Positions 58,198-64,000 of a DNA stretch of 64,000 bases are shown in pieces. Each line of letters opens with the position of its first letter. Within the stretch, counting starts at the first letter, position 1. The position numbers and the translations under genes are program-made. Under the pieces are notes generated by a model that was given only the letters and a program-made list of their open reading frames with translations, was not told the origin of the DNA and searched no databases. Source of the DNA: Phenylobacterium sp. (lineage in GTDB: Bacteria > Pseudomonadota > Alphaproteobacteria > Caulobacterales > Caulobacteraceae); contig NZ_PNLB01000015.1 in assembly GCF_013822795.1 (NCBI RefSeq), forward strand, positions 62,001 through 126,000, read 5' to 3'.

Positions 58198-60168
58198 GTG
58201 TCGCCCCCGCCCGAACCCATCTCAGGACGACGACCACGCCGGCGCCCGCCGCAGGTGAACTGGCGTGCGGCCGCCCTGGCGGTCGCGATCGTCGTCAATC
58301 TTGGCCTCGGCGGCTGGTTCGCCGTCGACCGCGCATTTCTGCAGGGCCTCCCGCCGGTCCCGGACAAGGAAGCGCTTTGGTCGATGGGCCGGCCGCCCGG
58401 CCTGACCTTCGTCGGCCCCGACGGCCAGGTGGTCGGGCGCCGGGGGCCGCGCCACGGCCCGCCGGCCCGTCTCTCGCAGATGCCCCAGCATGTGCCCTTG
58501 GCCTTCCTGGCCATCGAGGACCGCCGCTTCTACCAGCATGGGGCGATGGACCTGCGCGGCATGCTGCGCGCGCTCAGCGTCAACGTCCGCGCTGGCGGGG
58601 TGGTGGAGGGCGGCTCGACCATCAGCCAGCAGCTCGCCCGCAACCTGTTCCTGACCCCCGACCCGACCCTGCGCCGCAAGGTCCAGGAGGTGCTGCTCGC
58701 CGCCCGCCTGGAGCGGATGATGAGCAAGAACGAACTGCTCGAGCTCTACCTGAACCGGATCTACTTCGGCGGCCGCGCCTATGGCCTCTCGGCTGCGGCC
58801 GACACCTATTTCGGCAAGGCTCCAGAGGACCTGACCTTGGCTGAGGCCGCGGTGCTGGCTGGCCTGCCGCGCGCGCCCTCGCGGCTGTCGCCCGCCAACG
58901 ATCCGGCCGCCGCCTGGGCCCGCGGCCAGGTCGTGCTGCAGCGACTGGGCGAGATGGACTGGATCGACCCGGCCCTGGCCGCCCGCACCGCCGCCGGTCC
59001 GCCCCCTGCCCTCGCCCGGCTGGCCGCCGACAGCGAAGGCGAGATGGCCTGGGCGTTCGACGCCGCTGCGGCCGAGGCCCGCCGGCGACTGGGCGGCGCC
59101 ACGCCCGACCTGGTCATCCAACTGACCATCGACCCCAAGGCCCAAGCCCTCGCCGACGACATCGTCCGCCGCACCATGGCCCGCGAGGGCTATCGCCGCG
59201 GCGCCCGCCAGGCCGCCCTGGTGGCCCTGACCCCGGACGGCGCGATCCGCGCCATGATCGGCGGGGTCGACCACGCCGCCAGCCCGTTCAACCGCGTGAC
59301 CCAGGCGCGCCGCCAGCCGGGCTCGGCCTTCAAGCCGATCGTCTGGGCCGCCGCCCTCGATCATGGCGTGCAGCCGATGGACTGGCGCCAGGACGCCCCG
59401 ATCCGTATCGGCGCGTGGAGCCCAAGCAACTACGGCGGCGGCTATCACGGCCAGGTCTCGGTGCAGCGCGCCCTGCAGCTGTCGATCAACACCGTCGCCG
59501 TGCAGCTCGCGCGCGAAGCCGGCCCCCGCGAGGTCGGCGTCCTGGCCCGCCGCTTCGGCCTGTCAGCCATACCGGCGCAACCGGGCGGCTCGATCGCGCT
59601 CGGCGCCTACGAGGTCACACCCCTCGAACTGGCCGGGGCCTACCAGGTGCTGCAGACCGGCGGCGGCAAGACCTCGCCCTACCTGGTGTCAAAGATCACC
59701 GACGCCCGCGGCAAGCTGCTCTACATCCGCCCGCCCAGCGCGGCCATTCCGGTCTATCCGACCTACCAGGCCGCCCAGATGGTGCAGATGATGCGCGGGG
59801 TGATCCTCGCCGGGACCGGGCGCGAAGCGGCGTTCGGACGACTGGCCGCGGCCAAGACCGGGACCAGCCAGAACCATCGCGACGCCTGGTTCGTCGGCTT
59901 CACCCCCGATTGGCTGTGCGCGGTCTGGGTCGGCAACGACGACGGTCGCCCGACCGGCCGCATCACCGGCGGCCAGGTCCCGGCCCACATCTGGCGCGAC
60001 TTCATGGCCAGCGCCCATCGCGGCCGGCCCGAGGTCGAGTTCGCGTGGTTCCCGGCCCTGCCGCCGCCGCTCTATGTCGAAGAGCCCGAGCCTCCGGCGC
60101 CGCTGCACGACGCCTTTGGTCGCGTGCGGCTGCCCGGCGTAGTGAAGCTCCCGACTGACGTCAGGTGA
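58198..60168 (+). CDS. Class A penicillin-binding protein (bifunctional transglycosylase/transpeptidase)
   Basis: Makes peptidoglycan strands and cross-links; membrane-anchored periplasmic enzyme of 656 residues. Start at GTG 58198. A basic N-terminus and a single helix (AAALAVAIVVNLGLGGWF, about 24-41). The GT51 domain has AIEDRRFYQHGAMDLRG near 104 (catalytic Glu) and GGSTISQQLARNLF near 139. The transpeptidase has SxxK in PGSAFKPIVW near 376, SxN in LQLSINTVA, and KTGTS near 560. All key residues are present. Resembles PBP1A/PbpC-type proteins; stop overlaps the next gene's stop by 8 bases. Confidence 0.92.
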   Translation: MSPPPEPISGRRPRRRPPQVNWRAAALAVAIVVNLGLGGWFAVDRAFLQGLPPVPDKEALWSMGRPPGLTFVGPDGQVVGRRGPRHGPPARLSQMPQHVPLAFLAIEDRRFYQHGAMDLRGMLRALSVNVRAGGVVEGGSTISQQLARNLFLTPDPTLRRKVQEVLLAARLERMMSKNELLELYLNRIYFGGRAYGLSAAADTYFGKAPEDLTLAEAAVLAGLPRAPSRLSPANDPAAAWARGQVVLQRLGEMDWIDPALAARTAAGPPPALARLAADSEGEMAWAFDAAAAEARRRLGGATPDLVIQLTIDPKAQALADDIVRRTMAREGYRRGARQAALVALTPDGAIRAMIGGVDHAASPFNRVTQARRQPGSAFKPIVWAAALDHGVQPMDWRQDAPIRIGAWSPSNYGGGYHGQVSVQRALQLSINTVAVQLAREAGPREVGVLARRFGLSAIPAQPGGSIALGAYEVTPLELAGAYQVLQTGGGKTSPYLVSKITDARGKLLYIRPPSAAIPVYPTYQAAQMVQMMRGVILAGTGREAAFGRLAAAKTGTSQNHRDAWFVGFTPDWLCAVWVGNDDGRPTGRITGGQVPAHIWRDFMASAHRGRPEVEFAWFPALPPPLYVEEPEPPAPLHDAFGRVRLPGVVKLPTDVR

Positions 60169-60442
60169 TGCGCTTGACGCTGACCGGATCGCTGCTCGGG
60201 AAGCTCTCTTCCAGACCCTCGTCCAGCAGCGCTTCCTGCCGATCCTCGGCCCCCTTCTGCTTGTCGGCCAGCTGATCGTGCTTTTCGTTTTCGCCGAGCG
60301 GCTTGGCGGGCCGCGCATGCGGCGCCTCGGTCTTGTGGTCGCCCATCTGCGGGCGGCCTTCCACAGCAGCGTCGGCCGCCGCGGCGCCGGACCCGATGGC
60401 CGCGCCGGTGGCCTTGGGCTTGTCGCGCTTGAGTATCGACAT
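60161..60442 (-). CDS. Small Caulobacter-type protein with a LEESFPSSDP tail
   Basis: A 93-residue hydrophilic protein. MSILKRDKPKATGAAIGSGA, an Ala-rich segment, HKTEAPHARPAKPLGENEKH, and a C-terminal DEGLEESFPSSDPVSVKRIT. The tail motif (E-E-S-F-P-x-S-D-P-V) is found on many small alphaproteobacterial proteins of unknown function. Probably disordered. A longer open frame runs antisense to hisB and the kinase gene and was rejected. Convergent with the PBP gene. Confidence 0.7.
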   Translation of the reverse strand: MSILKRDKPKATGAAIGSGAAAADAAVEGRPQMGDHKTEAPHARPAKPLGENEKHDQLADKQKGAEDRQEALLDEGLEESFPSSDPVSVKRIT

Positions 60443-60574
60443 AAAGTCCTCCGGGTTGCCCAAGGTGAACTCATGGCGCCCAAGGCGGTTGCTCCAGGCG
60501 CGCCGCGCGTTGCCCCGCCAGGGCTTTCCCTGTAGGAGGCGGAACCCATATCCGCGAAAGCTGACCTTCCCCGC

Positions 60575-61564
60575 ATGACCGAGCTCTACGACGTCGCCGC
60601 CATCGGCAACGCCATCGTCGACGTGATCTCTCCGGCCACCGACGAGTTCCTGATCCAGCAAGGCATGGACAAGGGCGCCATGATGCTGGTCGACGAGCAG
60701 CGCAGCGCGGCGCTCTACGCCGCCATGCAGGCCGGGGTCGAAGCCTCCGGCGGCTCGGCCGCCAACACCGTCGCGGGCCTGGCCTCGTTCGGCGGCCGCG
60801 GCGCGTTCCTGGGCAAGGTCGCCGACGACCAGCTCGGCAAGGTCTTCACCCACGACATGCGCGCCATCGGCGCCCACTTCGACACCCCGCCCCTGCTCGA
60901 CGGCAAGGCCACCGCCGTGTCGATGATCAACGTCACGCCCGACGGCGAGCGGACCATGTCGACCTTCCTGGGCGCCTCGACCGAGTTCGCCTCGGACGAC
61001 ATCGACGCCGCCGTCGTCGAGGCCGCCAAGATCGTCTATCTCGAAGGCTATCTGTTCGACGCCGAAGCCGCTCGCCGCGCCTTCGCCAAGGCCGCGGCCC
61101 TGGCCCACGGCGCCGGCCGGATGATCGCCATCACCCTGTCGGACGGCTTCGTGGTCGAACGCCATCGCGAGGCCCTGCTCGGCTTCCTGGAGACCCAGGT
61201 CGACCTGGTGTTCGCCAACGCCACTGAAGTCACCTCGCTGTTCCAGACCGACGACTTCGACGCCGCCGTCAACGCGCTGCGCTCCAAGGTGAAGATCGCC
61301 GCGGTCACCCGCAGCGCCCAGGGCTCGGTCATCGCCGCGGGCGGCGAGACCTTCGAGGTTTCGGCGTTCCCGGTGGAGAAAGTCGTGGACACGACGGGCG
61401 CTGGCGACCAATACGCAGCCGGGTTCATGTACGGCCTCGCCACCGGCCGGCCGCTCAACGTCTGCGGCCAGCTCGGATCGCTGGCGGCGGCCGAGGTGAT
61501 CTCGCACTATGGCCCGCGGCCGCTGGTCAGCCTCAAGGACCTCGCGGCTTCGAAAGGACTCTAA
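60575..61564 (+). CDS. PfkB family kinase, probable adenosine kinase
   Basis: Ribokinase-fold sugar or nucleoside kinase of 329 residues. YDVAAIGNAIVDVISPATDE begins the fold. GVEASGGSAANTVAGLASFG binds substrate (about 52-71). Phosphate-loop DTTGAGDQYAAGFMYGLATG near 273 holds the catalytic Asp (GAGD). Proteins annotated as adenosine kinase have this N-terminus, but activity on other nucleosides or sugars is possible. Three bases before hisB, likely in one operon with it. Confidence 0.85.
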   Translation: MTELYDVAAIGNAIVDVISPATDEFLIQQGMDKGAMMLVDEQRSAALYAAMQAGVEASGGSAANTVAGLASFGGRGAFLGKVADDQLGKVFTHDMRAIGAHFDTPPLLDGKATAVSMINVTPDGERTMSTFLGASTEFASDDIDAAVVEAAKIVYLEGYLFDAEAARRAFAKAAALAHGAGRMIAITLSDGFVVERHREALLGFLETQVDLVFANATEVTSLFQTDDFDAAVNALRSKVKIAAVTRSAQGSVIAAGGETFEVSAFPVEKVVDTTGAGDQYAAGFMYGLATGRPLNVCGQLGSLAAAEVISHYGPRPLVSLKDLAASKGL

Positions 61565-61567
61565 CGG

Positions 61568-62158
61568 ATGGCCCGCACCGCGGAAGTGGTCCGCAACACC
61601 AAGGAGACCCAGATCACGGTTCGCGTGGATCTGGACGGCTCGGGTGTGGCTGATGTCGAGACCGGCGTCGGCTTCTTCGACCACATGCTCGACAGCTTCG
61701 CCCGCTTCGCCGGCGTCGACCTCCATGTCCGCACCAAGGGCGACCTGCACATCGACTTCCACCACACCGTGGAAGACACCGGCATCGTCATCGGCCAGGC
61801 GATCAACAAGGCGCTGGACGGCTTCAAGGGCATCCGCCGCTTCGGCCACGCCTATGTCCCGATGGACGAGACCCTGACCCGTTGCGCCCTCGACCTCTGC
61901 AACCGGCCCTATCTGATCTGGAAGGTCGCCTTCAAGACCCAGAAGATCGGCGATTTCGACACCGAGCTCTTCAAGGAGTTCCACCAGGCGTTCGCCATGC
62001 ATTCGGGCGCCTGCATCCACATCGAGACGCTCTACGGCGACAACAGCCACCACATCGCCGAAAGCGGTTTCAAGGCGCTGGGCCTGGCCGTGCGCGCGGC
62101 CGTCGAACTCGATCCCAAGTCCCATGGTCGCGCCCCGTCGACCAAGGGCGTCCTGTAG
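61568..62158 (+). CDS. hisB: Imidazoleglycerol-phosphate dehydratase
   Basis: Sixth step of histidine synthesis: dehydration of imidazole glycerol phosphate with Mn2+. 196 residues, monofunctional form without the HAD phosphatase domain. GVGFFDHMLDSFARFAGVDL and DLHIDFHHTVEDTGIVIGQA carry metal-binding His/Glu, and GDNSHHIAESGFKALGLAVR is the second His cluster. First his gene here, followed 13 bases later by hisH. Confidence 0.97.
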   Translation: MARTAEVVRNTKETQITVRVDLDGSGVADVETGVGFFDHMLDSFARFAGVDLHVRTKGDLHIDFHHTVEDTGIVIGQAINKALDGFKGIRRFGHAYVPMDETLTRCALDLCNRPYLIWKVAFKTQKIGDFDTELFKEFHQAFAMHSGACIHIETLYGDNSHHIAESGFKALGLAVRAAVELDPKSHGRAPSTKGVL

Positions 62159-62171
62159 GAAAGTATCCCCT

Positions 62172-62804
62172 ATGCAGAGCGTCGCCCTGATCGACTACGG
62201 GTCGGGCAACCTGCGCTCGGCCGAAAAGGCCCTCGTCCGCGCCGCGGCGGGAACGAGCCAGATCATCGTCACCAGCGATCCCGAAACCGTCGCCGCCGCT
62301 GACCGGGTCGTGCTGCCCGGCGTCGGCGCCTTCGCCGCGTGCATGAAGGCCCTGTCCGAGCGTCCCGGCCTGATCGAAGCCATGACCGAGGCGGTCCAGG
62401 TCAAGGGCCGGCCCTTCCTGGGCGTCTGCGTCGGCATGCAGCTGCTGGCCACCCGCGGCCTGGAGTTCGGCGAAACGCCCGGCCTTGGCTGGATCCCCGG
62501 CGACGTGCGCCGCGTGGAGCCGACCGACCCCGCCGCCAAGATCCCGCACATGGGCTGGAACACCCTCATCGACCCGCACGGCCCCGCGCCGATCGCCGGG
62601 GTCGGCGAGGCCCCCATGTACTTCACCCATTCGTTCGCCTTCTTCCCGAACGATCCCGCCGACGTCGCCGCCTATGTCGACCATGGCGGCAAGTTCCCCG
62701 CCGCCGTCGCCAAGGGCCACGTCGCGGGCGTACAATTTCACCCTGAAAAGTCGCAAAGCGCTGGCCTCGCCCTGCTCGCGCGTTTCCTGGAGTGGCGACC
62801 GTGA
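62172..62804 (+). CDS. hisH: Imidazole glycerol phosphate synthase glutaminase subunit
   Basis: Glutamine amidotransferase that supplies ammonia to HisF. 210 residues. Nucleophile Cys86 in PFLGVCVGMQLLA, His/Glu in FHPEKSQSAG near 190. MQSVALIDYGSGNLRSAEKA is typical of HisH. ATG at 62172; 16 codons of the same frame upstream are antisense-like and rejected. The stop overlaps the hisA GTG (GTGA). Confidence 0.97.
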   Translation: MQSVALIDYGSGNLRSAEKALVRAAAGTSQIIVTSDPETVAAADRVVLPGVGAFAACMKALSERPGLIEAMTEAVQVKGRPFLGVCVGMQLLATRGLEFGETPGLGWIPGDVRRVEPTDPAAKIPHMGWNTLIDPHGPAPIAGVGEAPMYFTHSFAFFPNDPADVAAYVDHGGKFPAAVAKGHVAGVQFHPEKSQSAGLALLARFLEWRP

Positions 62805-63523
62805 TCCTCTATCCGGCCATCGACCTTAAAGACGGCCAGTGCGTCCGTGTCCTACACGGCGACCTCGACACCGCCACGGTGTTCAACAATTCGCCTGCCG
62901 CCCAGGCGGCCAGCTTCGTGGAAGCCGGTTTCCATTGGGTCCACGTCGTCGATCTGAACGGCGCGGTTCAGGGCAAGGCCGTGAATGAGAAGGCCGTCGA
63001 GGCGATCCTCGAGGCGGTCTCGATCCCGGTCCAGCTCGGCGGCGGCATCCGCAGCCTGAAGGACGTCGAGCGCTGGATCGAAGCCGGTGTCAGCCGCGTC
63101 ATCCTCGGCACCGTCGCGGTGACCGAGCCGGAGATCGTCCGCGAAGCCGCCCGCCTCTGGCCCGAACAGATCGCCGTCTCGGTCGACGTCCGCGCCGGCA
63201 AGGTCGCGACCCAGGGCTGGACCGAGAGCTCCGACCTCGACGCCGTCACCGTCGCCAAGCGCTTCGAGGACGCCGGCGTCGGCGCCCTGATCATCACCGA
63301 CATCGACCGCGACGGCACCGTCATGGGCTTTAATGTCGAGGCCTTCGGCGCCATCGCCGACGCCGTGGCTATCCCGGTCATCGCCGCCGGCGGCCTCGCC
63401 ACCATCGACGACATCGTCAAGATCAAGGCCCGCAAGGGCGTGCCGATCGCCGGGGCCGTCCTCGGCCGCGCGCTCTACAACGGCGCGATCAATCCGGAAG
63501 AAGCCCTCAAGGTCGCCGCCTAG
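62801..63523 (+). CDS. hisA: ProFAR isomerase (phosphoribosylformimino-AICAR-phosphate isomerase)
   Basis: Amadori rearrangement of ProFAR to PRFAR; TIM barrel. 240 residues from GTG 62801, which overlaps the hisH stop. The alternative GTG at 62792 would add three residues. Catalytic Asp8 in [11 protein letters not shown] and Asp129 in VSVDVRAGK, plus the phosphate sites QLGGGIRS and [11 protein letters not shown]. Followed 14 bases later by hisF. Confidence 0.96.
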   Translation: MILYPAIDLKDGQCVRVLHGDLDTATVFNNSPAAQAASFVEAGFHWVHVVDLNGAVQGKAVNEKAVEAILEAVSIPVQLGGGIRSLKDVERWIEAGVSRVILGTVAVTEPEIVREAARLWPEQIAVSVDVRAGKVATQGWTESSDLDAVTVAKRFEDAGVGALIITDIDRDGTVMGFNVEAFGAIADAVAIPVIAAGGLATIDDIVKIKARKGVPIAGAVLGRALYNGAINPEEALKVAA

Positions 63524-63537
63524 GAAAGCTGGAAGAG

Positions 63538-64000
63538 ATGCTCAAGGTTCGCGTCATTCCCTGCCTGGACGTCAAGGACGGCCGCGTCGTGAAGGGCGTG
63601 AACTTCGTCTCGCTGCGCGACGCCGGCGATCCGGTCGAACAGGCCACCGCCTATGACGCCGCCGGCGCCGACGAGCTGATGTTCCTGGACATCACCGCCA
63701 GCCACGAACGGCGCGGCGCGATCCTCGACGTGATCGCCCGCACCGCCGACGTCTGCTTCATGCCGCTCAGCGTCGGCGGCGGCATCCGCCAGGTCGAGGA
63801 CGCCCGCCGGCTGCTGCTGGCCGGGGCCGACAAGATCAGCGTCAACACCGCCGCGGTCGAAAACCCCGACCTGATCAGCGCCTGCGCCGACGCCTTCGGC
63901 TCCCAGGCCGTGGTCGTCGCGATCGACGCCAAGCACGGCGCGACCGTCTCCGGCGGCGCCGGCCGCAACGACGGCTGGCGGGTGTTTACCTATGGCGGGC
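63538..64000 (+). CDS. hisF: Imidazole glycerol phosphate synthase cyclase subunit, 3' truncated
   Basis: Partner of HisH; closes the imidazole ring and releases AICAR. The first 154 codons are in the window; the gene runs off the right edge. [20 protein letters not shown], Asp11 and Asp130 ([10 protein letters not shown]), and the phosphate loop [20 protein letters not shown] are all at the expected places. AGAG lies 4 bases before the ATG. Confidence 0.97.
   Translation, partial: MLKVRVIPCLDVKDGRVVKGVNFVSLRDAGDPVEQATAYDAAGADELMFLDITASHERRGAILDVIARTADVCFMPLSVGGGIRQVEDARRLLLAGADKISVNTAAVENPDLISACADAFGSQAVVVAIDAKHGATVSGGAGRNDGWRVFTYGG

Noticed and set aside
60443..62125. A long minus-strand frame extending the small LEESFPSSDP protein upstream.
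   Set aside because: It runs antisense to the kinase and hisB, both complete. The ATG at 60442 gives a compact protein with the family's tail.

Overview
The window looks like chromosomal DNA of a member of the Caulobacteraceae (Caulobacter, Phenylobacterium or Brevundimonas type, Alphaproteobacteria). Pointers are the very high GC content, a very large (about 1600 aa) NAD-dependent glutamate dehydrogenase, a TonB-dependent receptor, a CC0125/CC1285-type lipoprotein, an SDHAF4-like protein, a thioredoxin-active CnoX, and many intergenic palindromic repeats whose centre is a GANTC (CcrM methylation) site. I cannot name the species. I see no phage, transposase, conjugation module, rRNA operon or CRISPR array. 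The single tRNA is tRNA-Gly(GCC).

Layout. 1-9 kb: start of a HerA-like ATPase, an AI-2E family permease, NAD-glutamate dehydrogenase behind a structured leader, then purH behind a ZTP riboswitch. 9-15.4 kb (minus strand): heparinase-like protein, rpe, an RsmB-type methyltransferase and a TonB-dependent receptor. 15.5-18.6 kb: a Tat-exported metallophosphoesterase and an outer-membrane porin, plausibly a phosphate or nucleotide scavenging set with the divergent receptor. 18.5-29.7 kb: mixed housekeeping and membrane genes (sdhAF4-like, pyrF, marC, kup, an Lrp regulator, argG, TauE/SafE and LysE exporters). 29.7-33.1 kb: a MHYT-PAS-GGDEF-EAL protein, then a two-gene operon carrying an IlvM-like ACT protein behind an Ile/Thr leader peptide and attenuator, then tRNA-Gly. 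33.2-39.8 kb: cnoX with a Lon-N-like protein and a Trm112 protein, a ubiquinone hydroxylase and small genes. 40-45.7 kb: an EmrAB-type efflux operon with its own TetR, a PEP-CTERM protein, and a second TetR divergent from a short-chain dehydrogenase; each regulator has a pair of matching palindromes nearby. 46-49.2 kb: fabI and fabA-fabB (unsaturated fatty acid synthesis) with a frameshifted acetyltransferase between them. 49.3-60.5 kb: SH3 protein, glycerate dehydrogenase, moeB, hslV and hslU, nth, a LysR regulator and a class A PBP. 60.5-64 kb: a sugar/adenosine kinase followed by hisB-hisH-hisA-hisF, truncated by the window edge.

The most interesting element is at 32.14-32.97 kb on the minus strand. 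A 43-codon leader peptide has a cluster of Ile and Thr codons. Codons 36-38 can pair with the 5' arm of a strong terminator in an antiterminator geometry. The genes it controls are a 103-aa protein of unknown function and an 82-aa IlvM-like ACT protein with no acetolactate synthase large subunit nearby. Other signals not explained by gene calls are two pairs of TetR-type operators, alternative hairpins before the glutamate dehydrogenase gene, a threefold CTATCGGCAG repeat with an inverted partner, a 20-bp direct repeat before argG, and a palindrome shared by the receptor and the phosphoesterase.

Coding density is high. Many convergent neighbours overlap by 4-8 bases at their stop codons, and several of these junctions sit in perfect palindromes. 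Long open frames antisense to real genes are a by-product of the GC-rich codon use and are not annotated.
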